Assembly: GCA_905147135.1 (NCBI GenBank)
Contig: LR990043.1
Location: forward strand, 19,779,584 to 19,843,583
Source: Blastobasis lacticolella
Lineage: Eukaryota; Arthropoda; Insecta; Lepidoptera; Blastobasidae
Direction of reading: 5' to 3'
DNA length: 64,000 bases
The position numbers and the translations under genes were made by a program. Shown in pieces: positions 35,401 to 45,479 of the stretch (position 1 is its first letter; each line of letters starts with the position of its first letter). The notes beneath the pieces were generated by a model, which ran no database searches, was not told the origin of the DNA, and saw only the letters and a list, made by a program, of their open reading frames with translations.

Positions 35401-35947
35401 TACAAAGTTGTAAAATAATTTAATTATAATGAGATGTGTGTTTACACTAAACTAGGTAATCAATCGCAAGAAATATGTACCAAAAGAGAGCAAAAAATCT
35501 TGAGCTATAATTGCTAAATATTTCAAAACACATTCCCGGGTACTACGACGCGCCTCGACTCATTTGCGTTTTGTTTGAAAACAAAGTTTAATTCCATACT
35601 CAAACTGCAAGTTATTGCTTACGTAAAATGGGGCGAAAATTATGTAAACAAGTAAAGCGTAAAACGTTTTGACGAGGGGCCATTTCTTAGCCTTAACTGG
35701 TTTGCTATTTTTGTTTTCGGTCGAGCGAAGAAGAATGACGGTTTTAAGAAGGACTTTTAAAAGAAATAATTCATCTCGATGCAGCAGTTTTGTTATGCAA
35801 ATGTCTGGCAGATAATTTGCAAGTCTGACGAACGGAAGCAGAGTGAACGTTTTCAGTTTTCTTGCAAACACTTTTAAAATAGGTTTGCTGTGAACATTAT
35901 CATAACACCAATTCATCTTTTGAATATATGGCTACCATACTTTAAAG

Positions 35948-36205
35948 TGGCCGTGTGGTGTCCGGCAGAGTAGAATAGCACCAACCCCTTACACACACGG
36001 GTGTCGTACAAGGCGACTAATGTTTTCGAGGCAAAAGATCAAGAGTCTCCGTAGTCTGGAAAATGGGCAGCAGCATTTTCCATTGTTATATTTTAACACT
36101 GCGATCTCCAATCCGCCTGCCTAGCGTGGAGATTATGGCAATAACCTCCCCTTTCGTGGGAGAGGCCCAAAGTCCTGCAGTGGACTGTTACGGGCTGTGA
36201 TGATG
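35948..36205 (+). mobile_element. Complete 258-bp GATGAT-tailed retroposon
   Basis: The insertion is bounded by the perfect 11-bp direct repeat atactttaaag (35937-35947 and 36206-36216). It begins 'tggccgtgtggtgtccggca' and ends 'gggctgtgatgatg', with 'gggagaggcccaaagtcctg' before the tail. A GAT-type tail is typical of RTE-mobilised elements. A reverse copy lies at 41658-41872 and a 5' fragment at 62858-62905. It encodes nothing. Confidence 0.85.
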
Positions 36206-36833
36206 ATACTTTAAAGATTAATCTCTTAGTCATGCCCCAAGATCAAGTTGATTGTCTGGTGCAGTGAGGTAGATACCTAATTACGTAATTAATCGCAGAG
36301 AGTGATTATTTTGTTTTATCTTCGATCATGTTTTGGTCGTGTGCATTATGTGTGCATTCACATGCCTGTATCAACTGCTATAAATAGACATGACCGATTA
36401 GAGACATGATTTACTCTTGTAAGATTAATTATCAATCATGAGTCAAAGGGGACGGTAAAGATTCAGCCACAGAACCATTTGAAAACATAGTGCTTAGCTC
36501 TTTAACTTGAATATGACATACCAAATTTCGCACTCACGCATCCCACAATAGATAATAAGTAAGGGAGAAGTGACATACAGCATTCTCAAGGCAAAGAAAA
36601 CCGGCGAGGCAATATTAGCATATAAGGTGGTACATCGCTACAGTAGTCTGAAAGGCTACTGAATATTCAAGGGGACATAACTCACGACTGTCGCTGCTGT
36701 GCGTACGAGGAAGTTAATGTTTTATACAATAGCCCATGATTGAATGCATGTGAGCATCTCCTTGATGCCTCACTTGGTATGGTTCTAGGAACAACGGGAT
36801 TAGAGCGCCGCCGGCAGGTTTAGCGGCGAGTGC

Positions 36834-36994
36834 ATGGGAACCGCAATCAGACGCCAGCGGTTCACTGTGAATCTATTGGTTCTTGCATGTTTGTATTCAT
36901 TTATGAGTACTGGTGCGCCGTTGGATGCAAGAGGCTCTTCCTATCTCCCGCCTACTAATCGCTCTCTTTCTTTGATTGAGATTTATGAGTTCTT
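36834..36994 (+). other. Candidate small secreted-protein frame, interrupted by an insertion
   Basis: ATG at 36834 opens MGTAIRRQRFTVNLLVLACL, then YSFMSTGAPLDARGSSYLPP: a plausible signal peptide followed by an 'SSYLPP' motif of the kind found near the start of some insect cuticle and resilin-like proteins. At 36995 the frame enters the 146-bp inserted element. Reading across the empty site it would stop within a few codons. Splice sites and downstream exons were not found. It may be chance. Confidence 0.2.
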
Positions 36995-37140
36995 AAGGGT
37001 ATGTCATAGGTTTCCTACCGCGTACATTTGTTGACGTGTAGCCCGATATTTCGACGCAGTTGCATGCATCAAGGTCAGTCGTACCGTGACCATACATACT
37101 ACGCGGTAGAAAACCCGGAATATACCCTTAAAACATGATG
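36995..37140. mobile_element. 146-bp inverted-repeat insertion with 12-bp target duplication
   Basis: It is flanked by the perfect direct repeat ttatgagttctt (36983-36994 and 37141-37152). Ends pair: AAGGGTAT…TTTCCTACCGCGTA on the left against the inverse of TAAGGGTATATTCC…TTTTCTACCGCGTA on the right, which ends at about 37129. Ten bases (aaacatgatg) lie between the right inverted repeat and the target duplication. The core 'cccgatatttcgacgcagtt' belongs to a repeat widespread in insects. Confidence 0.8.
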
Positions 37141-37152
37141 TTATGAGTTCTT

Positions 37153-37998
37153 GTTATGTTAGAGTCCCTGCCACCATCCTCTAGGCCCTAGCCAACCCCA
37201 CCTGTACGCGGTCAACCTACGGACAGATAGACGAATCTCTGGCGAATCGTCTTCTCCCTAACCAATCCCTCCCTAAAAAATACAACCCGTAAGGGTCAGA
37301 TGGCAATCGCTGCACGTAAAAAGCGAAATCCCCCACAAATTATTAATTAAGGATTCTGGTATGATTACGCTTTCAGTAAAATTGAAAGCGCCTTACAAAG
37401 AGAGTTCGGACAAGAATTAGAAGGCTCGGATCAGGAGAAAGACAGAAGCTGACAGACGTAACTAGCTGCACTAAAGAAATACAGCTAAGTTGCGCTTGCA
37501 GAAAGTATACTTATTTAAGCTTAATGAATTTACTCGAGCACTAATAGAAACTAAGAGTGGAAATAGAAACAATACTGTACGACGATTCACTTACGCAAAA
37601 TAAAGACATGTTTTTCAAGTTATAGGTACTTAAGGAAGCGCCAGTTGGCCCAGAAAATTCGCTGTAACACTTAACATTGTCATCTAGGCTACTACCGAGA
37701 AAAATGGCTGCAGCATTAGGCCGGTTCTTTGTTTACTCAAAACAATGTCCACACGAGATGGTAAACGAGATGGTAACAAGCCTAGTTGTGTAACCCGCTG
37801 ATTCTATGCATCCCCGTACGTAAGTTGAACTAAAAAGTGAGTAAACGCTGAATTTACACATGTGTGGCTCTCGAGATGTTTCCTAATGCAAATGTCACTT
37901 TTGTATCACTGTAAGACGTCGGTCGCTGTCCATTGATAGCAGTCGTCATACGCCACGATGAAGGCCTCTGTTGAATGATACCGTATTCAGAAACGTTG
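37153..37998. other. No supported gene
   Basis: Nothing recognised on either strand. Confidence 0.5.
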
Positions 37999-38215
37999 CT
38001 ATGAATAAATAAATAAATAATAAATATGCTTGGACAATTAACACAGCGCCATCTTGCCCGAAAGTAAACAAAGCTTGTGTTATGGGTGCTAGACAACTGA
38101 TAAACTATTTATATACTTGAAACAGAAATAAAAATTTATCAGTTTAATTTCTGCTCGGCCAGAAATCGAATCTGGAACTGGAACACTGAGTGGCGATCGG
38201 CACGATGCGGACGTC
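37999..38215 (-). mobile_element. SINE family S, copy 4
   Basis: Reverse-oriented copy: (AAAT)n tail at about 38002-38020, body 'cacagcgccatcttgccc', and a degraded head whose box B can still be seen in reverse as 'aaatcgaatctgg' near 38163-38175. Confidence 0.75.
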
Positions 38216-39274
38216 AAAATGAACGAAATTTACCAATCGTAGAGCCGTATGTCACTTTACTTAGACAAGTATTGTTTGTGAACACGGTGTAAGTTTTAAA
38301 AATACGTCGACAAGCTTGACTAAGCCCCTTTTCCCCTTACAATGTGACTGTTTTCATCAACAAAATTAAAAAATAGTAATATTTACGAGAATACTATCGA
38401 TCGCTTATACTGCGAAATATCTTTAAAAAGTTTTCTTTTACAAGGAGAAATTTTAAGTCGCAAAGACGCCTCGGCTAGGGAAAATTGTCATAAACTCATA
38501 ACATAAAACCACAGTGTTGGAAGCTTTCTCGACAAGGGAAAATTGCTGTAAAATATAATATACAACCTACACACCGTGCGCAGTGTAATTAGTTAGATAT
38601 GACACTGAAACGTGAGCTGTAATAAAATCATACATAAATAAGAAAATGACTCTAGGAAGCGTTTAATAAAACGTCATAGTTACGAGCTTCTTTCACAAGT
38701 TATCAAATGCGGGTATATTCAACCATGGAACTGTGTTTGAACAGGTAATAATGGACAATGGCGTGGAATCTAAATTTCTGGTAGATAGGCCTACTGATAT
38801 TTTTACCGTAGGAGACAAATATCTACCAGGAGCTCTATTTGTTTACCGTTCACCTCGAGTAGGACTGTTTTTAATTTGGATTTTCGATAAGAATAAAATG
38901 AATTTTTGAACCCTTTTTGAATCGTTCGCTTTTGGTGTTGCCAATGTAATTAGAAAAATATTGCATTTTTCATGCCGAAAATCAAAATTGAAACCCGTTC
39001 GACTAGAGGCAAGCGGTCCAAATACAGGGCCCAGTTGACAAAAGTTTAGGCAAGGTAATAGGGACTAGAGAACAGACACTAACTAGTGAGGGAAATCTTA
39101 TTAAATCAACGACGACTAGAAGGAAATCCACTTCGATATGTTAAGTCAGCGAAAGGAAACACCATCATGTGAACGCCGGAAATCACAAATGTTCTTGTAA
39201 CGAGATTGGTATGCTACTCGTTAGGTAAGGTTTTATTAGCTATGTTAGCATTGACAGTTATCTACTACTAATTG
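38216..39274. other. No supported gene
   Basis: AT-rich; nothing recognised. Confidence 0.5.
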
Positions 39275-39370
39275 GATTATTTTTATACCACTAAGGTGGC
39301 GAACAAGCTTTCGACCTGCCTGATGGTAGCAGTCTCCGTAGCCTAAGGACGTTACTCCAGGCACAGACTG
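39275..39370 (-). repeat. LINE 3'-end fragment ('ccatcaggtgg' type)
   Basis: Reverse complement reads 'ggctacggagactgctacca' then 'tcaggcaggtcgaaagcttg', matching the 'accatcaggtgggccgtatgcttg' end of lepidopteran LINEs (compare 61040-61113). Confidence 0.5.
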
Positions 39371-39477
39371 TAGGCAATATTCGTGCTTATACTACTTATA
39401 GTTTAATTTCATAACAACTGTATGTATTACCTATGTAGTCCAATAAATGAAATTGAAATAGACTCATTAGGTACATT

Positions 39478-39592
39478 AATATGATTGACCTTGCTGAGTC
39501 GAAGCTAACGGGTTGCTGACGCGAGGATGCGAAACACCGAGCAAAGTGGATAGGAAAGCTGGAATTGACCGCTGGGACGATGATGATGTTTC
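39478..39592 (+). mobile_element. GATGAT-tailed retroposon fragment
   Basis: 'gacgcgaggatgcgaaacac', 'gagcaaagtggataggaaag' and 'gctgggacgatgatgatg' follow the order of the 58930-59115 family. Confidence 0.6.
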
Positions 39593-41657
39593 CGTCCGTC
39601 ACGAGACCATATCCGAGTACTAGGGTCCGTATATATATTGCTCACTACTAGATTTACGGCAGTGAAGTCCGGCCTAGTCCTATTTCATTTTACCGGCTTT
39701 AATCACATCTTATTTCTGGCTTAAGTCTACGAGTATAAGTTAGTTGTACTGCAAGAAGTAGTAGTGGCATGGGAAACAGAAATCGAAAGATGGATGGAAT
39801 ACAAACTGTTACTGTAAACTTTTGTAAACTAAAGTTGCTATTTATAGAAAAACTACACTCGTAGATATCTAGCCTCCAGGTCAATGTCATCAAAGTGGGT
39901 TGAATGGTAATTATAATATTCATTTGTACCGAAAAAAATCCGCTTGATCGCTGACCAGCGATCAGCTGGTAACCTGTTACTGTTTCCGCCGATAAGTAGG
40001 TCACTGTATGATCACCATAATGCATAGTTAATCAATCAGTAAGCCAAAGAAATAACTTCACTCTTTATACTGTAATTAGCTACAGATTACACGATGACAT
40101 TGCAATTCATAATGAATATAAATATAATTTTTAACATAACTCGAGGTCTTCGAACTTTGAATCGGCCACATAAAAATTTAGCAGCAAATTTAGGAGAATA
40201 CAGTAGATCAGACCATCATTACATACTTATGTCACAGTCACGGTAATTTCATCGCTAACAAATTCATGCTAGTGCCCACGTAAGCATACCCATAGATAGA
40301 GGAAGAAATAAACTACGTTTTAAGCACACCTACCGGCAAAACATAACAAAATCGCTCCGGAACGGTCGTCACGACCGTTAAAAGTAAACGCTACAGTGCC
40401 CTCTTGTCTTTCGCTTGTTCTTTTTTTGAATCGTTTGTTTTATTTTTTATCGACTACACTTTTTGCGGCAATCGGCCACGATCTTTGTGATCTTTATTAA
40501 AGGTTAATGGTCTCTTTGGATTTACTTGTTGGTCTGATCTCGTTTCGCGAACGCGGCGAATGGTGCTATAGCCAATATCGTCGTTAACAAAAAACAGGTT
40601 ATATTTACGACTGTTATCTTACTAATTTATAGCATTATATCGATTACGGCAAGAAATATCTGCAAAATGGATGTCGAAAAGATTACTTTTGTAATTGGCG
40701 TTGTTGCCTGCAGCGGGAAATTCGGTGTTAAGTCAACTCGATTCGAGTCGCAGCGGGCACTCCCGATTGGTTTTCTGCTCTTGTCACAGTAATCTTGGTC
40801 ATCATCTACAGTAGATATAACTTAGAACAAAATTGCCCGAGTCATCTGTTTGAACAGCGATAGTATGAAAAGTTGTTGTAGGTTTTTTTATGCGGTTGTC
40901 ACCAATTATTGTTACAGTAAAACTTTAAAAAGTATAACTATTCCACAAGCAATGTGGAGACATATTAAACATTGTTAATAAATAAAGACAAACATTAATT
41001 TAACATAAATAGGCGTACGTATTTTTCTTGGCAAAGCGTACATACGCTTTGATCTGATGGTAACATATCCACTGCGGTTGCGGACCCAAAATAGAATCCA
41101 TAACACGAATTAGTTTACGTATCAACCATAAGACTTAAAGCAAAACCACACTCACCGCCCTCAAAGGGCCTATATCAAGCAACAAATCTCGTTATACCCA
41201 AAGTTATGGAGTCAGACCCACGCATCATACTCGCATTACGCCAGACGTGTCCTCGAGGGACGTCAACTTCACGAGACAACGCTGTAATTGAATGCCTATC
41301 TCGACGACAGCACATCAATTTCACCGGATGCACGCCATTTTCATCCTTATTTCTGTCGGTCCATGAGCAGTTTTGGGGTGTCATTGTGCAGTGACTTCGT
41401 TGCAGACTGCAGCAATTCAAGATAATGCACATAGGCAAGACCGTATACCAGTATTCATTGAATGACTCTTTTTGTCAACGCCATAAAACTTATCCAACTG
41501 ATCACCTGGTACCTAAATTCTTCTCCAATAGTCTTAGTCCAGACAAGTGTCTGCGTCTCATTATTCATCGATATTCATCCTTGAGTGCAGACATTGAACA
41601 TTTCCTCTTTGAATAAACAAGTTGTGATGATATTAGGTACATAATTTGTAGTCTATT
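39593..41657. other. No supported gene
   Basis: The 108-codon minus frame at 39699-40025 and the opposed frames near 41200-41430 look random. Confidence 0.5.
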
Positions 41658-41872
41658 GAATATCATTATCATCATCATAGTCACAGCCCATAACAGTCCA
41701 CTGCAGGACTTAGGGCCTCTCCCACGTTTGTGCCATAATCTCATGTGGCGTAGTCTCAACAAGTTGCTACCTATTTTCCAGCCTAACATAAGTCGCCTTG
41801 TATGACGCTCATGAGTGTAAGGGGTTGGTGCTATTCTACTCTGCCGGACACCACACGGCCAATACTACGGCG
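41658..41872 (-). mobile_element. Second copy of the 258-bp retroposon
   Basis: Reverse orientation: 'cattatcatcatcatagtca' at the tail, 'cagtccactgcaggacttag', and the 5' end 'ctgccggacaccacacggcc' at 41843-41862. The body is shorter than at 35948-36205. No clear target duplication. Confidence 0.75.
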
Positions 41873-43199
41873 TGTAAATCTATTCTATTGAAATTGTGTT
41901 GTAAGAAGACAATTTTTAAATAATAAACACCATGAATCGCAAGCTGGATATTTTTCCTAGCACCAACACACAACAAGTCGCACCCAGTGTTCTAGGAACG
42001 ATAAATCTTTGAGGCTAACATAAAGCACACAATATTAACAAGCAACTAAAACCTCGGTCGCCAACGATCCCGACGGTTGCCAATACAGACTGCTTTTACA
42101 ACTGGAACCGTAACGAAATAGAAATTGGCCATTAAACAAACGTAAACACGTGCGAGAAACTTTGCAAATTTAACACGGTGCGACGCAAGTATGGGAGTTT
42201 CTATGTTTATAATATATCTAACCATATTTTCGCCATTAGTCTCTACTCATAAACTGTGATTATACAGCTTGTTACTGTATGACGGCGCACTAAACGAGAG
42301 TATATAGTCGGTCCTGACTTCACTGGTACGAAAATCTCTTTACTGATCGTAATTTTCCTCACACCTTTAAAGGTTACGAGTGCGTATTTCCTGTATTGCT
42401 CTATCAGCTACGTTGAGCTTCATGTCATCTAAAGTAAGAACGTTTGATCAAAACTCTTTCCTTGTTTCGAGCTAGCTTTTGTTAGCGATGACTTTAACAA
42501 AACATAGATTCAAGGATCAAATATTTAGATAGAAATTTGTGAAAACTTCACAACATTAGTTCTTGGATACAAAAGCTATTGTTAAGCTAATCAACTTACA
42601 CACACACCCTAGCGAACAAATCTCAACTGTGCGAATAAAACAATCAAAAATAACACGACCCATTTAATTAATCCAAATAAAAGTATTAATACAACATTAC
42701 GATTAGGTAATCACATCGTTAATGCAAACCAAGTGGTGCATAACACTGCAGAGGACGGACTTCCGTCAACAAAGCTGAATGCGCGAAAGGGCAACGTAAT
42801 TAAAACATTTCTGCGGGTAATAGAAAACTTGTTTCGTAATCCAACACCTTGTACAAAGAAGGCCAAATTAGAGTCACAAATGAATTTGGACAATGTTTCT
42901 TTTCAAGTATTTTCATATGGAGGGGGAGGGGGGTTCCCACGACAAATTCGAGCAAACCAGTTGTGCAACAATAGTGTTAGGGAAAGGTGAATGTGAAATT
43001 AATGTTTATTTATCATTTACGCGAGGCGCTATCAAGATTGTTCTTTTTTTTCGCCCAACTTTTTGAATGGAGAGCTGAGGCGCGAGCGCACTGGTGTTGT
43101 TCATTATGTGCCTTTCAAAGAGCGGTCGGCGGTTGAACAATATTTGCGATATGAAATGAATTATAGATTATTTATGATTAATATGAAGATTAATCAATA
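41873..43199. other. No supported gene
   Basis: Contains a G-rich run at 42919-42933; otherwise nothing recognised. Confidence 0.5.
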
Positions 43200-43345
43200 A
43201 TATACACTTATCACAATACACACATAACGTCACGTATACCCCGTAGAGGTAGGCAGAAATCATATCGTTCCACTTGCTACGGTCCTGACAAATCTGTCTC
43301 GCTTCATCAACATTCATTAGCCTTTTCATATATGAACTTTCGGTT
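43200..43345 (-). repeat. Lepidopteran repeat ('cgtcacgtataccccgtagaggtaggcag' type)
   Basis: Contains 'acgtcacgtataccccgtag', 'aggtaggcagaaatcatat' and 'ccacttgctacggtcctgac', a repeat I know from many moths, usually read in either orientation. Short relatives of its start are at 19628-19652 and 30960-30988. Confidence 0.55.
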
Positions 43346-44567
43346 TAGGGCACCCTTGTCCTGAATTTTCTTTTGAGATTTGATCAAATAAATGTATGCC
43401 CCATTTATATACACTGCATATTAAGATATCTATACTGAAATGTCCACTTTCACGAATGCAATTCGAACCTCGAGACGGTATACGTCAAAAAGCTTTGACT
43501 TTCCAGAAAAATAATCTCTAAACACCTCGAGGTCCTATCTAAACAACGTACCAACAATGGATTGAAATTCTAACCTAACCTCTGGAGGAGAGCCAGTAGA
43601 ACACAAATTAATTAACAATAAATATAGTAGACACCGCCTTATTCTAGTTCTCATAACTCCCACCTCCATTCCTATTCGCGCTGGTACCGTGTTTAATTTA
43701 CTAAACAAGACCGCACGTCGCCCGCGCGTTGTAATTACCGCCTACCATTTACAGCTACCGTGATAATATATTGCGAATTGCACCCAGTGACTTGCGGTTC
43801 CTCCGCGAGAGAAACCGTACATGGATATAAACCCTGGGAACATAAAGTGATCGAAATATAAGAAGATAATTCGAGCTACACACGAATTCAAATCCTACGG
43901 ATTAGCTCCCCCCACAATAGGCTGCAATGACAGAACAAAGTAACAATAGCTTCTTTATGGCAAGCAATTTCGCCAGTAAAACGTACTAAAGGATGCAATT
44001 GTCTAGTAAATTGCTGGCCAGAAATTGCTCCCGATCGCCATTCCGAATCCAATAGAACCGAGCGAGCAATCGCCAATGTAAACGAGGAAAGCATTCTAGC
44101 GGACAATTCCACCAATGCGGAAGAGCTTTTCGACGCTTCTTGCCGCGACAGAGGCTTCGACGCGTGTTGTCGTCGCAGAGCCGTTGGCGATCTCAAAAGG
44201 CTGCGTTACCGCACGATTTCGCAATAACACAGACTTACAACTGGATAATGCACACCGTTATGCAAATAAAGGTTTTATTGTATCGATGACGCAAGCGGCC
44301 ATCGCGGGCACGGACCCAGCGGGACGCCGGCGCTCTCCAAGAGAAGGCACTGACATTGAAATGTTAGGGGTATAAGTAGCCACGTAGTTTGCATAAAAGC
44401 AATTTCACTTTCTAAAGACATGCCTTCGAAAGCATGGGATCAGACAATGAATGTCATAATGACTGAATAGACATTTCTTCTCGGCAATATTCATGGGCTA
44501 TTAAAATTGCTTATTGGTATTGGACCAGACAGGTCATTACGTGTTACTCAATAATGTACTTTTCGGA
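43346..44567. other. No supported gene
   Basis: Overlapping open frames on both strands at 43888-44375 are compositionally unremarkable and have no domain match. Confidence 0.45.
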
Positions 44568-44650
44568 GCGTCGGTAGAATGGCCAACGAATCCGACTCGT
44601 AAGCGAGATGTAAAGAGTTCGATCCCCAGTGAAGCCATGTACTTTTTCTG
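44568..44650 (+). mobile_element. tRNA-derived SINE head
   Basis: 'gcgtcggtagaatggcc' resembles box A and 'gagttcgatcccc' box B, with 'ccgactcgtaagcgagatg' between, close to the head of the SINE at 17440-17628. It is not a functional tRNA: no cloverleaf 3' half is apparent. Confidence 0.55.
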
Positions 44651-44872
44651 AGTTTTATAAAACCCTAACCCTAACTATAACCCTAGGGTTATAACCCTTA
44701 ATAATCGATGTTCCTACGGTGTCATTCAGGGTTATTGGGCCGACCGTAATATTGCTGATGGTGTAGTGAAACAATAGTTCCAGCCAGACTCATCACAGGA
44801 GATGTTTTGGCCAATACGGTAATCTAAGAGTCTGTATACTTTAGAAAATCTAAAACAATACAAACGAAAATA

Positions 44873-45436
44873 ATGCTCATCGAGTTTTCTTTTATGATAA
44901 TTAGTAATTATTTACCGAATGCACCCACAGAGAAGTCGACTGGACTTTCTCTATGTTCGCATTGTAAAACACAAAAACAGATTACAACATCTTCGTCTTC
45001 ATTAGCCGTGTGCTGTGCACTCGTAATTTTCCCGGACATTCCATCCGGCGAGATTTACTCTCGAGACTGCGAGAAGAGAGAAGTGGATATCACGATCGGA
45101 ATGGCAAGTAAATACGTCGATTATGTGTATTCCGATTTCCGCCCACTTGCACCGCTTCTGCTGTTGTGGTGTTCGCCAATTTTAATATTCAGCGAAAGTG
45201 GACTCTCGCTTTCGAGGCCGCGACGTGGTGCCATAAGTTCTCATGGTCGCGTCCCGTGGGTGGGTCAAGTTGGCCTCGCGGTTCGCCCACGCGGTTGCTC
45301 CTATCGATTACCGGCAGTCAGCTGGACACGGAACAGACAGATTGTGGGCTTTCGACGGATTGGTTGTCGGGTCGTTTCCGGGCGCGACGGTGTGGCGGCT
45401 CAAGGATGTTCAAGCACCTGCCGCGCCCGCTTTTGA
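44873..45436 (+). other. Longest open frame (187 codons), unrecognised
   Basis: The 5' half is ordinary composition; the 3' part (about 45165-45440) is GC-rich and open in all three forward frames, so openness reflects composition. Fragments such as MASKYVDYVYSDFRPLAPLL match nothing I know. It could be an exon or a relic of a GC-rich element, but there is no splice or domain evidence. Confidence 0.2.
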
Positions 45437-45479
45437 TCTATTAGGGTATGATAGCAAGTGTTGTTCGGTATTTACTTAA

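Noticed and set aside
35560..35916. 118-codon minus frame
   Set aside because: No domain, biased toward Lys/Leu/Phe as expected from AT-rich DNA; this length is expected by chance.
43888..44375. Opposed frames of 102 and 86 codons
   Set aside because: Overlap each other on opposite strands with no family resemblance.
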